Assembly (NCBI GenBank): GCA_030427425.1
Contig: JAUICQ010000011.1
Location: 1-47,990 of the forward strand
Direction of reading: 5' to 3'
DNA length: 47,990 nt
From: Fimbriimonadia bacterium
GTDB lineage: Bacteria > Armatimonadota > Fimbriimonadia > Fimbriimonadales > Fimbriimonadaceae
In this document: positions 35,926 to 45,213 of the stretch, in pieces
Layout: each line of letters starts with the position of its first letter
How positions within the stretch are numbered: position 1 is the stretch's first letter
Program-made: the position numbers and the translations under genes
The notes under the pieces: model-generated
Told to the model about the DNA's origin: nothing
Database searches by the model: none
Seen by the model: the letters and a program-made list of their open reading frames with translations, nothing else

Positions 35926-38433
35926 TTATGCTACTTGCATATTTGTAAGTTGGTTCACATCTGCAATAAGTGCAACATTACCATTCCCAAGAATAGTAGC
36001 TCCAGTAATACCTCTTACATCTCCGCAGTAATCACTTAGTGATTTAATAACTACTTCTTGTTCACCTACAAGGTTGTCTACAACGAGACCTACATGGGAG
36101 CCTTGGTATGCAACGATAACTACAAAGCACTGATTTTCGCTATTAAAGCTATCTTCTTTAGTACCACAACAGAATGTTTCGCTTAGCCAGAGAAGTGGTG
36201 TAGTCTCTCCACGTAGAATGATAACCTCTCTTCCACTAACTGTTTGAATATCATCTTTATTTAGAAGTATGGTTTCAATAACACTTCCTAAAGGTAGTAC
36301 GTATGTTGTACTTGAAACATTCACTAGCAGACCTCTAATAATGGCCAATGTAAGTGGGAGTTTCAGGGTAAATGTAGAGCCTGTCCCGAGGGTAGTATCA
36401 AGGTCTACTAGTCCCCCTAGTTTTTGGATGTTAGAGCGTACGATATCCATACCAACACCTCTACCGGATACTTCACTAACTTGCTTGGCGGTACTTAATC
36501 CGCTAGAGAAGATGAGCTGTAGAGCTTCTTTTTGGCTCATCTTCTCTGCAATATCTTCTGTGATTAATCCAGAGCTGATGGCTTTAGTTTTTACTCTTTC
36601 TACATCAATACCGGCACCATCATCGATAATTTCAATAACGATATGGTTTTCTTGGTGCCGAGCGTTTATCTCTACGATACCCGTTCTTGGTTTGCCAGCT
36701 TTCTCCCTATCATCGGGCATTTCTAATCCGTGATCTAAGCTGTTTCTAAGTATGTGTAGTAGCGGGTCTCCTATTACTTCTAGGACGCTTCTATCTAGTT
36801 CTGTTTCGCCTCCAGATACCTGAAACTTTACTTCTTTTCCTAGTTTTTGTGCGAGGTCTCTAATGACTCGTGGGAACCTATTAAGAACCGTATCTATTGG
36901 CATCATTCTTGCTTTCATTATCTGATCTTGTAGATCGCTAGTAATTCTGGCAATATGATCTATGGTTTCGGATAGATTTTCTATATGTGGATCTTTATAA
37001 GTCTGTGCAAGATCGTTTTTAATTTGTGAAATTCGGGTTCTATCGATAACAAGTTCACCAACTAGGTTCATCAGGTTATCTAATCTGGTAACATCAACTC
37101 TAACTGTCTGATTACTTTCAACTTTTTTAGCTTTATCGGGTGTAGCAGTTGCTTTAGCTGGTGCAGTTGTAGGAGCCGCTGGTGCTGGTGCTGGTGCTGG
37201 TGCTGGTGCAGTATTTGTTTCTTCTTGTTTAGGTTCAGATTTATTTATTTCGGGCTTGCCATCGTTAAGCAAGCTATTGATATTTACTGTTTCTACTTTA
37301 ACTACATCAACAATGTTTGTTAAAGATTCCAATACTACTTTATTCTCTACAAAGGTAGTGTAGTATAGTTGGAATGAACTTTCAAATTTTTCTTCTTCTA
37401 GATCTTGAGCATTTGGGTTGCTAAATAATAATTTACCATTATCACTAATAGCTTGCACGCACATATAAGCTCTAGGATGTTTCATCATGCATTCGCTATC
37501 TAGGGTGATATTCGCCATAAATACTTCGCTAGTAGTAGCATTTTCTTGAAGGATGATTTTAAGGTTGTCTGATAGATTTTTATAATGTGATGAAATATCA
37601 TCAGAACCTTCTTCTGTCGTATTATTGCATCCAGATTCTTTATTCCATTCATGGATATTTACTTTTACAACGTCAGTGATTCCGAGTAGTTGCTGCTTCA
37701 CATTTTGGATGTTATCTTCGGAAACAATATAGAGATCGAAGCTGGATTCAAATTTTTCGTCTTCCAAATCTTCCATGCTTGGTATAGAGAAGAGAACTCT
37801 TCCTTTTTCGTTCACTTTTTCGGTAAGCATGAATACGCGTGGGAATTTCATTACGCAGTTGTCATCAATGGTTATATTGCAGTGATAAACATTACTTTCG
37901 TATGAACCAATCTCTAATACCTGATTCTGTTCTTCAGATAATTCTGGGCACTTACTGGTAGGAGTTGATGCTTTTTCCTCAGCTGGTGTATTGGTTTGGG
38001 TAGATACTGGAGCAGGAGCGGGACTTGCTTCTTTTTTTTCTGATGGAGCAGATGTGAATGACTGTAGTTTTTTTACTAAGTCTTGGCAATCTTTATCATC
38101 TTTACCTGTATCGGCGATTAAGTCTCTAAGTTCTAGTAAGCAGTCTATACAGCTAAGTAGTCCATCAGCAATTTCTGTTGATATTTCTAATTCGTTATTT
38201 CTAAGTTTGTCTAAGATGTTTTCCATTTCATGGGTAACATCTGCAAACTGTATAAACCCCATAGCACGACTGCTTCCTTTGAGGGTATGAGCCGCTCTGA
38301 ATATTAATTGCAATCTTTCAGAAGAAGGATCTTCTTCAAGTTTAATCATTTCAGTTTCTAATATCTCTAGCTGTTCTTCCGATTCTTGCATGAACAGGTC
38401 TAAGTATTGACTCATATCAAATTCTGCGCTCAT
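35926..38433 (-). CDS. cheA: Chemotaxis histidine kinase CheA with two P2 domains
   Basis: This 835-aa kinase passes phosphate from chemoreceptor arrays to CheY. The domain order is an Hpt/P1 domain (about 1-125, phospho-acceptor His49 in AAHTLKGSSRAMGF) and two homologous P2-like domains (about 176-262 and 300-384). Both P2 domains contain EKFESSF and FPR/HPRxxM-type strands, like the Thermotoga P2. An Ala/Pro linker (400-440) follows, then P3 dimerisation (about 445-510) and P4 ATPase (HILRNSLDHGLE, DDGAGID, GRGVGMDIV). P5, the CheW-like domain, occupies about 695-830. It follows cheW by 42 bases. Confidence 0.95.
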   Translation of the reverse strand: MSAEFDMSQYLDLFMQESEEQLEILETEMIKLEEDPSSERLQLIFRAAHTLKGSSRAMGFIQFADVTHEMENILDKLRNNELEISTEIADGLLSCIDCLLELRDLIADTGKDDKDCQDLVKKLQSFTSAPSEKKEASPAPAPVSTQTNTPAEEKASTPTSKCPELSEEQNQVLEIGSYESNVYHCNITIDDNCVMKFPRVFMLTEKVNEKGRVLFSIPSMEDLEDEKFESSFDLYIVSEDNIQNVKQQLLGITDVVKVNIHEWNKESGCNNTTEEGSDDISSHYKNLSDNLKIILQENATTSEVFMANITLDSECMMKHPRAYMCVQAISDNGKLLFSNPNAQDLEEEKFESSFQLYYTTFVENKVVLESLTNIVDVVKVETVNINSLLNDGKPEINKSEPKQEETNTAPAPAPAPAPAAPTTAPAKATATPDKAKKVESNQTVRVDVTRLDNLMNLVGELVIDRTRISQIKNDLAQTYKDPHIENLSETIDHIARITSDLQDQIMKARMMPIDTVLNRFPRVIRDLAQKLGKEVKFQVSGGETELDRSVLEVIGDPLLHILRNSLDHGLEMPDDREKAGKPRTGIVEINARHQENHIVIEIIDDGAGIDVERVKTKAISSGLITEDIAEKMSQKEALQLIFSSGLSTAKQVSEVSGRGVGMDIVRSNIQKLGGLVDLDTTLGTGSTFTLKLPLTLAIIRGLLVNVSSTTYVLPLGSVIETILLNKDDIQTVSGREVIILRGETTPLLWLSETFCCGTKEDSFNSENQCFVVIVAYQGSHVGLVVDNLVGEQEVVIKSLSDYCGDVRGITGATILGNGNVALIADVNQLTNMQVA
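37176..37207 (-). repeat. GCTGGT hexanucleotide repeat in cheA
   Basis: About five GCTGGT units in a row encode the Ala-Pro run of the linker between the second P2 and P3 domains. The unit is six bases, so slippage would change linker length without changing frame. Confidence 0.8.
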
Positions 38434-38475
38434 AATAGTTTCATCCTCAATTTCCAGGGTTTATTTAAGTGTGTT

Positions 38476-38922
38476 TTAATCTGCTTTAATGGTTAATGTT
38501 TTATCTAAGTTTAAGATAGTAATAATTCTCTCATCTTGTTTTGCAACGCCCCATACGTATTCGTGATCTGCGTCTGATACTAATGCAGGAGATGATTCTA
38601 TCTGATCTCCTTGTAAGGTGGCTACTTCTTGAACTGAATCTACCATCATACCGATGTTTCCCTGATCTGAATCTACAACTACTATTCGGGTATCATCGCT
38701 TTCGACAGTATTACCCATGTTCATTCTTAGTTTTAGATCTATAACAGGAATGGTTTTACCTCTCAAGTTAACTAAACCTTTTATATGTGGTTCCGATTTA
38801 GGGATAGGGGTAATCTCTCTCATTTTAATAATCTCATTTACACGAAATATATCTATGCAATAGAGTTCTTTATCTAACTTAAATATTACAGATTGTAACC
38901 CATTTTCTAATTGCTGTTCCAT
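38476..38922 (-). CDS. cheW: Chemotaxis coupling protein CheW
   Basis: This 148-aa protein is a single CheW domain that links chemoreceptors to CheA. Motifs include VIFKLDKELYCIDIFRVNEIIKMREITPIP, IKGLVNLRGKTIPVIDL (about residues 45-61) and IGMMVDSVQEV. It has a good ribosome site (AAAGGAG). It forms a cheW-cheA operon; no other chemotaxis gene is in the window. Confidence 0.96.
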   Translation of the reverse strand: MEQQLENGLQSVIFKLDKELYCIDIFRVNEIIKMREITPIPKSEPHIKGLVNLRGKTIPVIDLKLRMNMGNTVESDDTRIVVVDSDQGNIGMMVDSVQEVATLQGDQIESSPALVSDADHEYVWGVAKQDERIITILNLDKTLTIKAD

Positions 38923-39041
38923 TGATGTATGTTTCTCCTTTCAGTACCCTATAGTATAAGATTGGGCAGTTGCCTTAAAATTGTTATAGGTACAAATATT
39001 GTTTTAGATGAATAGTTCTGTTTTAAGGGGATTTTTTTATA

Positions 39042-40445
39042 CTATCCGCCTAAAGTTTCATTTAAGTTTACTATAGAATATGAATTTAGAAGAAAGTTCT
39101 CTTGAGTGTATTTATTAATGCTTTCAAGAGTGTTAAGTAGTAGGATATCGTTCTGATGTTCTATCATAATTCTCAGTATGGATTGTGTACCGCTAGGACG
39201 AATATGGATTCTTCCTGAGGTGCCAAAAGATTCCATTATATCTTGAATAAGTTTTTTTGTTGCAGAATTTTCTAGAAAAGAGCTTGGATTATCCATCCCT
39301 AAATTTAGTAGATACTGAGGTCTGGGTATGAAGTTTGATAAGTAATGGTTTAATACATTTGGATTGTGTTTGATGGCATTTAAGAAATAAATAGCTGTAA
39401 GGAGTCCGTCTCCAGTAGGCAGGGAATCACGGAAGATAATATGACCGCTCTGTTCGCCTCCTAAGGAAAGATTTTCGGATTCCATTAGTTGGAAAACTTT
39501 TTTATCCCCAACATCAGAACTGATAAAATGGATGTCCTGATTATTAAGGTAATCGATTATGCCGCCATTGCTCATGATGGTTCCTACAACGGTGGATTTT
39601 TCTAGCTTGTTGATAGATTTTAAATAATTTGCACAGATAGCCATGATGGCATCACCATTAAGTAGAGTGCCATCTTTATTGCAGATTAGAACCCTATCGG
39701 CATCGCCGTCGAATACAATACCGTAGTCGCAATGTCCTTCCACTGTTAATTGTTGGATAACAGTGGGGTGAGTAGCTCCGCAATTATCGTTGATATTTAA
39801 TCCGTTTGGTTCTGAGTGGAAAGTGTTTACATTGCAGCCTAGGATAGTGAATACTTCTGCGGCAATTCTATAATTGCTACCGTTGGCCGTATCAAGAGCA
39901 ATATTTAATCCTTGCAAGCTTTCTTTTGCTGTTTCAAGAATAAATTGAACATAATGATTGGTTAAATTTTGGTATTGGGTGGATCCGATTTTTGTAGAAC
40001 TTCGTAATAGGTTGTCTGGATTATTTAAAAGAATTTCGATAGATTGTTCGGCACTATCGTTATACTTCGATCCATTTTCACTGATTAATTTTATACCATT
40101 ATCTTCAGCAGGATTATGACTAGCTGATACCATTACCCCTGTATGATAGTTGAAATTTCTGGTAATAATGGATACGGCGCCAGTAGGGACTATCCCTAGC
40201 CTGGTAACATTTCCTCCCATAGAATTGAATCCAACAGAGAAGGCATCTGCTAATAATGGACTGCTAATGCGGGTGTCTTCTCCCAAACATACTTCTGGTG
40301 CTGAGTGGTACTGTTTAAGATAAGCAAAAGTAGCTTTGCCTAAATTTAGTGCTAGTTCCGGAGTGAGTTTTATATTAGCAGTTCCTCGTATACCGTCTGT
40401 ACCAAAATATTTTTTATGTTTAGATTTGGTTGTATCTAGTTCCAT
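39042..40445 (-). CDS. glmM: Phosphoglucosamine mutase
   Basis: This 467-aa enzyme converts glucosamine-6-phosphate to glucosamine-1-phosphate on the way to UDP-GlcNAc. It has KYFGTDGIRG, the active-site loop VMVSASHNP with phospho-Ser109, the metal loop FDGDADRVL, the sugar loop GGEQSGH and the phosphate loop RPSGTQSILRIM (usually RPSGTEPLIR). About ten residues precede the usual start. It follows grpE by 20 bases on the same strand, an unusual pairing. Confidence 0.95.
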   Translation of the reverse strand: MELDTTKSKHKKYFGTDGIRGTANIKLTPELALNLGKATFAYLKQYHSAPEVCLGEDTRISSPLLADAFSVGFNSMGGNVTRLGIVPTGAVSIITRNFNYHTGVMVSASHNPAEDNGIKLISENGSKYNDSAEQSIEILLNNPDNLLRSSTKIGSTQYQNLTNHYVQFILETAKESLQGLNIALDTANGSNYRIAAEVFTILGCNVNTFHSEPNGLNINDNCGATHPTVIQQLTVEGHCDYGIVFDGDADRVLICNKDGTLLNGDAIMAICANYLKSINKLEKSTVVGTIMSNGGIIDYLNNQDIHFISSDVGDKKVFQLMESENLSLGGEQSGHIIFRDSLPTGDGLLTAIYFLNAIKHNPNVLNHYLSNFIPRPQYLLNLGMDNPSSFLENSATKKLIQDIMESFGTSGRIHIRPSGTQSILRIMIEHQNDILLLNTLESINKYTQENFLLNSYSIVNLNETLGG

Positions 40446-40464
40446 AGGATATTTTCGATATGAT

Positions 40465-41022
40465 TTACTTGGCTACTTTTACTCTGGCTACACGGATTAC
40501 TTTTTCCGAGAGAAGGTATCCGCTTTCTATCTCTTCTATAACAGTTCCGGAAGTGTGGTCGGCTGAATCGATAGTGGCAAGAGCTTCATGATATTCTGGA
40601 TTAAACTCTTCCCCGACTGATGGAATTTTTGTGACATTACAGTTTTTCAATGCAGTTTCTAATTGTTTTGCAATCATATGAACACCTTGTTTTATAGAAT
40701 CTACATCGGCTCCGCTTTCTATGGCTAGTAGCGTTCTACTAAAGTTATCTAAAACAGGCAATAGCTCTAATGCAAATTGTTCGTTAGCCAATTTTCTTAA
40801 GGAATCTTTTTCCTGAGCAGTTCTTTTGCGGAAGTTTTGGAATTCAGCAATGCTTCTTAGTAACTGATTGTTTAACTCTTCTTTCTCTAAAATTAGTTTA
40901 TCTATATCAGAATTGTTAGTGGATTCAGATACAGTCTCCTCTCCAGCATTCTCCTCTTCACTCATATTTTCACTCTCGTTAATCTGTTGTTTAATATTCT
41001 CAGAAATATCTTTATTATCCAT
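40465..41022 (-). CDS. grpE: Nucleotide exchange factor GrpE
   Basis: This 185-aa co-chaperone releases ADP from DnaK. An acidic N-terminal tail (1-45) leads to a long helix (LILEKEELNNQLLRSIAEFQNFRKRTAQEKDS). The four-helix and beta-wing part has ELLPVLDNFSRTL and NPEYHEALATI (usually NPxxHEA) and ends VIRVARVKVAK. No hrcA or dnaK adjoins it, and no CIRCE-type operator was seen in the 150-bp upstream region shared with the divergent aroF-like gene. Confidence 0.95.
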   Translation of the reverse strand: MDNKDISENIKQQINESENMSEEENAGEETVSESTNNSDIDKLILEKEELNNQLLRSIAEFQNFRKRTAQEKDSLRKLANEQFALELLPVLDNFSRTLLAIESGADVDSIKQGVHMIAKQLETALKNCNVTKIPSVGEEFNPEYHEALATIDSADHTSGTVIEEIESGYLLSEKVIRVARVKVAK

Positions 41023-41172
41023 AGTTGTCCTCTTCTAAAGTTATACAGTATATATTTTACTAGAATTTAGCACAATCTGGAACAATATGAATATTTACTA
41101 GTTGGAGTTGATAAATTATACTCAAGCATTCCTGAGTGATTATTATTCTAAAACCTAGTAAAATTAAGAGAT

Positions 41173-42195
41173 ATGGTCCTGTTGTTGAGAAAATATCCGA
41201 ATGAGAATGATTGTTGCTATTCAATATTAAACAGGTTTGGATTTGAGTATAAAACCCTTGTAATTGGTAATCAGGTGTATGTTAATGTTATCCAAGGAAA
41301 AATTACCGTGGGTGATAGATGTGCTTTCGAAGAGGCATTATTAAAAGATACTAATGTTAAAAGAATTTTATGGGATGAAAAAACTCCTGTATTATTAACA
41401 GATGAGCAGAGAGAAAAAACAGTGACCGTTGGTCGGGCAGTCTTTGGAGAAGGATTTCATTTTATTGCAGGTCCTTGTGCAGTGGAATCGTATGATGCCT
41501 TAGATGAAATAGCTTATCAGTTAAGGGAGATGGGAGTGGGGATTTTAAGAGGTGGAGCTTATAAGCCTTCAACCTCTCCATACTCTTTTCACGGATTAAA
41601 GGAGAAGGGTTTAGATATACTAAGGCGTGTTGCGGATAAGTATAGTATGAGTGTTGTAACAGAGGTTATGGATACTCGTGATGTTACGATGGTAGCAAGC
41701 TATGCAGATGTTTTGCAGATTGGTTCTAGAAGTATGCAGAACTATCCGTTATTATCTGAGGTAGGGAAGTGTGTGAAGCCTGTAATTCTTAAACGAGGTC
41801 TTTGGGCTAATTATAATGAATGGTTGTTAGCGGCGGAATATATTGCAGTTCATGGTAATGAAAAAATAATATTATGTGAACGTGGGATAAGAACCTATGA
41901 GCAGGAGACGAGGAACACCTTAGATTTACAGGCTATTCCTGTGATAAAAGAAAAATCGAATGTGCCAATAATCATCGATCCTAGTCATGCTGCTGGGGAT
42001 AGTAGATATATTCTGCCTATGTGTAGAGCGGCTAAGGCTGCAGGTGCAGACGGATTAATGGTTGAGGTTCATATAAAGCCTGAGGAATCGTGGAAAGACA
42101 GTAAACAAGCATTATCATTAAGTGAAATGCGTGAGATACTCAAAGCGTGTAGTGATATAAGAAGTGTGAAAGAGCATACTTGCCATGTTAGTTAA
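41173..42195 (+). CDS. aroF: 3-deoxy-7-phosphoheptulonate synthase (AroF/AroA-beta type)
   Basis: This 340-aa enzyme condenses PEP with erythrose-4-phosphate, the first step of aromatic biosynthesis. An N-terminal ferredoxin-like regulatory domain (about 1-75) precedes the barrel. The barrel has FIAGPCAVES (metal-binding Cys), LQIGSRSMQNY, VILKRG, ILCERGIRTYE, IIIDPSHAAGDSRY and GLMVEVH. The substrate loop normally reads KPRTSPYSF. Here it is KPSTSPYSF, so the conserved Arg is Ser (codon TCA). Type and length match the Bacillota/Thermotoga regulated form. It is the first of a plus-strand run with nif3. Confidence 0.92.
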   Translation: MVLLLRKYPNENDCCYSILNRFGFEYKTLVIGNQVYVNVIQGKITVGDRCAFEEALLKDTNVKRILWDEKTPVLLTDEQREKTVTVGRAVFGEGFHFIAGPCAVESYDALDEIAYQLREMGVGILRGGAYKPSTSPYSFHGLKEKGLDILRRVADKYSMSVVTEVMDTRDVTMVASYADVLQIGSRSMQNYPLLSEVGKCVKPVILKRGLWANYNEWLLAAEYIAVHGNEKIILCERGIRTYEQETRNTLDLQAIPVIKEKSNVPIIIDPSHAAGDSRYILPMCRAAKAAGADGLMVEVHIKPEESWKDSKQALSLSEMREILKACSDIRSVKEHTCHVS

Positions 42196-42239
42196 TGGTT
42201 AGTATATAATTAGAATTTTTGTAAAGAGGAGAGTGGTTA

Positions 42240-43352
42240 ATGGTTAAAAAAGACATTGTTGTTAAGGATATTTTGTCATTTATTGAGGAGGTTGCTCCAA
42301 GTAATTTAGCATTTTCTTGGGATAAGATTGGTCTTCAAGTAGGGAATAAAAACAAGAAAGTAACAAAGTGTTTGGTGACCTTGGACAGATCTTTAGGCGC
42401 CATTAAGAAAGCTGCACATTTAGGTTGTGAATGTATAGTGGCTCACCATCCGTTAATATGGGATCCTTTAAAAAGTATCTTAACGGATACTCATCAAGGG
42501 GAATCTATCGAGATGTTGGTAAAGTATGGGATAAGCTTTATTGCTGCTCATACCAATTTAGATACAGCTGCTGGTGGGGTGAATGATGCTCTCTGCGAAA
42601 AACTAGAGTTAATGGATATAGAAGGGTTTGGTAGTACCATAACTGAAAAGTTTTTTAAGGTAGTGGTGTATGTTCCAGAAAAGAGTCTAGATACTTTGAT
42701 TGATGGGATGAGCGGTGCTGGTGCTGGTGAAATAGGATTATATACTAGGTGCGGATTTTACACATCTGGAAAAGGGACTTTTATACCAGGAGATGGATCG
42801 GATCCTACTATTGGTTCGGTAGGTAAAGCTGAGAGTGTCGACGAGTGTAAATTAGAGATGGTATGTGCGGAAAGGTCGTTGCAGAATGTTAAGAGTGCCA
42901 TCTACAAAAATCATCCTTATGAAGAGCCTGCATACGATATTTACAATATGGTAAATGGGAGGGAGTATCCTCTCTCTAGGTATGGCAAGTTAAAGGAAGA
43001 GTGTATATTAGAAAAGTTTGCAGAGCATGTTTCAGAGAAGCTGGATACGGTAACAAGAACCTGGGGAAAACCGGATTCCGTAATACGTAAAGTGGCTGTT
43101 TGTGGTGGGAGTGGAGGCTTCCTCTGGAAGGATGCATTGAAGAGCGGAGCTCAGGTGCTGGTTACTGGTGAAGTGAAGCAGGATGTAGCATTAGAGGCAT
43201 CGGAAATGGGGTTTAATATCATCGAAGCAGGACATTATGCTACCGAACAACCAGGTTGCGAAGTGTTATCTAAAAAATTACAAGATAGTTTTAAAAATAT
43301 AAAAGTTCATTTATATGTTCCTGAAAAAGGTGTACAGGGCAGACCTTTTTAA
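42240..43352 (+). CDS. Nif3-like dinuclear metal centre protein
   Basis: This 370-aa member of the Nif3/YqfO/YbgI family has metal-site motifs at both ends. CIVAHHPLIW (about residues 62-71) and FIAAHTNLDTA are near the N-terminus, and IIEAGHYATEQPG is near the C-terminus. Between them is an inserted CutA-like domain (about 130-240, FKVVVYVPEKSLDTLIDGMSGAGAGEIGLYTRCGF), present in the long Bacillota form and absent in E. coli YbgI. The function of the family is debated (GTP cyclohydrolase-like or metal chaperone). It has a good ribosome site (GAGGAG) and lies 44 bases after the DAHP synthase gene. Confidence 0.93.
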   Translation: MVKKDIVVKDILSFIEEVAPSNLAFSWDKIGLQVGNKNKKVTKCLVTLDRSLGAIKKAAHLGCECIVAHHPLIWDPLKSILTDTHQGESIEMLVKYGISFIAAHTNLDTAAGGVNDALCEKLELMDIEGFGSTITEKFFKVVVYVPEKSLDTLIDGMSGAGAGEIGLYTRCGFYTSGKGTFIPGDGSDPTIGSVGKAESVDECKLEMVCAERSLQNVKSAIYKNHPYEEPAYDIYNMVNGREYPLSRYGKLKEECILEKFAEHVSEKLDTVTRTWGKPDSVIRKVAVCGGSGGFLWKDALKSGAQVLVTGEVKQDVALEASEMGFNIIEAGHYATEQPGCEVLSKKLQDSFKNIKVHLYVPEKGVQGRPF

Positions 43353-43419
43353 ATATATTTTTAAAAATTCAGTGCGCAGAGATCTTTAGAGTGCTGGTAT
43401 TTTTACCGATAAATTGTAC

Positions 43420-45099
43420 ATGAGCACATCAATTGATTATTTAAACCGTGAAGAGAGCACTGTTTCGGTTATAGAAAACGAAGAATTGAATACTAATAGA
43501 TATCAGCCAAGAAACGAATCTTATTATAGAATTCTGAATTCTAATTTAGCTGAAGTTATTCCTACTAATATCGGGACCATGTTGGATGTTGGATGTGGAA
43601 TTGGGGTTTTAGGGGGTCATCTTAAGAAAAAAAATCCAGCTCTTAAAATATGGGGAATTGAAGAAGTAGCTTCTATTGCTAACCGTGCAAAGGAAAAGTT
43701 AGATAGCGTTGTAGTTGGCAATATTGAAGAGAATATCTTTCTTCCTTTTGAAAATAATTTTTTTGATGTTATTGTTTTTGATGAAAGTTTAGGATTGTTT
43801 AAAAAGCCAGAGGTTGTTGTCCAGAAAATTTTACAGTATCTAAAGCCTGAGGGAAGAATTATTGCTAGTTGTTCTAACATGGCCCATTGGTCGGTTATTA
43901 TGCAATTAGTGAGGGGCGAGATTGAGTTAAAAGAGCAGTCGGTGTTCGATCCTGATAGGATTAGGTTTTTTACTTCTAAGACAGCTAAAGACTTATTTGA
44001 AAATTTAGGGCTGAATGTAGAAAAAGTAGATAGGATATCGATGCCAAGTAAGCGTGCTATTAAGTATTTAACCCAATTGGCAGAGGATTTCAATTATGAT
44101 GTTACCGGATTAGCCGAAGAGTGGAGTACGTATCAGTTTATTCTATCTGCAGTAAAGAAGTGTGACAAGATTTACCCAGAAAGAGCGATTATAGAACAAG
44201 AAGATAGATCTAATAATTATGTTTCAGAAAATGAGAACAGGGCTGTTGTAAAGAGCTTAATTGAGGAAGCTGGAGAGCAGAGAGAAGCATCTGAATCGTT
44301 ACGGATGGCTGTTGCTGAACAACTTTTGAAGAACGAACCATCCGATTCACCTATTAGTATAATCGATCTCGTAAATAACAAGCCTAAGGAAGATAATTCT
44401 GCAAAAGACGTTGTAGATTTGAATAGTGTGCCTGCGATGAATAATCCGGTGTCAACCGATGTCTCAGTTATCTTTATCCATAACAACAAGGATCTAGATT
44501 TCTTAGCATCTTGGTGCAGCATCTATGAGGAGTGTTCTGAGGATGTTCCTATATATATATTAAATAATACAGATCAGGATATCGTCACAGCCAATAGAAA
44601 TGTGTTATCAGATAGCAATGTGAAATTTATTAATAGCATATCAGAGGCATTAGACCATATATCGTCAAACAATGTTGTTTTCGTAACATCCGATTGTATA
44701 GTTGCTGGAAAATGGTATGAAAAATTATCTGCTGGGCTTAGCATAGATAAATTTGTAGCCGTTGTGCCAACCATTGATGCGTTTGATAACTCTCAGCATG
44801 TAAAGCATTATGTCCCTAGCGATATTTCTGGTAACTTTAACAACCAGACTATCAATACTCTACTAGAAGAGTACAACAACGGGAAGGTTCATGAAGTAGA
44901 TGATATCACAAGTTACTGTATAGCCTTTAGGTTGAAAGATATTCATAATTTAAGAAGTAGGCTGCCAGAAATTACTAGCATTGATGTCTTGAAAAATACG
45001 TTAGTTGCAAATAGTAACGGATCATTTGGTGTGGTGACGGATACATACGTCCATATAGAAGTAGTAAATGAGCTGTATAAGATGCTCTTAGAAGACTAG
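43420..45099 (+). CDS. Methyltransferase fused to a glycosyltransferase-like domain
   Basis: This is a protein of about 559 aa. The first part (about 35-200) is a class I SAM methyltransferase with LDVGCGIGVLGG, a following acidic strand IWGIEEV, and FDVIVFDESLGLF. A low-complexity linker (about 250-335) follows. The last 200 residues resemble a degraded GT2 glycosyltransferase (VSVIFIHNNKDLDFLASW, IYILNNTDQ, VVFVTSDCIVAGKWYEKL). The usual DxD is replaced by TSD. Similar fusions occur in glycan and flagellin-glycosylation loci of Bacillota; the target here is unknown. I prefer the ATG at 43420 over the TTG at 43414. A strong terminator follows. Confidence 0.75.
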   Translation: MSTSIDYLNREESTVSVIENEELNTNRYQPRNESYYRILNSNLAEVIPTNIGTMLDVGCGIGVLGGHLKKKNPALKIWGIEEVASIANRAKEKLDSVVVGNIEENIFLPFENNFFDVIVFDESLGLFKKPEVVVQKILQYLKPEGRIIASCSNMAHWSVIMQLVRGEIELKEQSVFDPDRIRFFTSKTAKDLFENLGLNVEKVDRISMPSKRAIKYLTQLAEDFNYDVTGLAEEWSTYQFILSAVKKCDKIYPERAIIEQEDRSNNYVSENENRAVVKSLIEEAGEQREASESLRMAVAEQLLKNEPSDSPISIIDLVNNKPKEDNSAKDVVDLNSVPAMNNPVSTDVSVIFIHNNKDLDFLASWCSIYEECSEDVPIYILNNTDQDIVTANRNVLSDSNVKFINSISEALDHISSNNVVFVTSDCIVAGKWYEKLSAGLSIDKFVAVVPTIDAFDNSQHVKHYVPSDISGNFNNQTINTLLEEYNNGKVHEVDDITSYCIAFRLKDIHNLRSRLPEITSIDVLKNTLVANSNGSFGVVTDTYVHIEVVNELYKMLLED

Positions 45100-45141
45100 T
45101 ATTTGCAATATTCAATAATAACTAATCACCAATAAAATCTT

Positions 45142-45189
45142 AAAAAAAAAAAACAGGTAAAACATTATAATTGCCTGTTTTTTTTTTTT
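45142..45189 (+). terminator. A12/T12 hairpin terminator between the fusion gene and the repeat lipoprotein
   Basis: Twelve A plus CAGG (45142-45157) pair with CCTG plus twelve T (45174-45189) around a 16-base loop. On the plus strand this is a textbook intrinsic terminator for the preceding gene. Its T tract ends only 24 bases before the next start codon, so it also lies in the promoter or leader zone of the lipoprotein. A diverged copy of the right-hand part precedes the second paralog at 47560-47595. Confidence 0.85.
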
Positions 45190-45213
45190 AAAAATCCAAA
45201 TATTAGTATTGTG

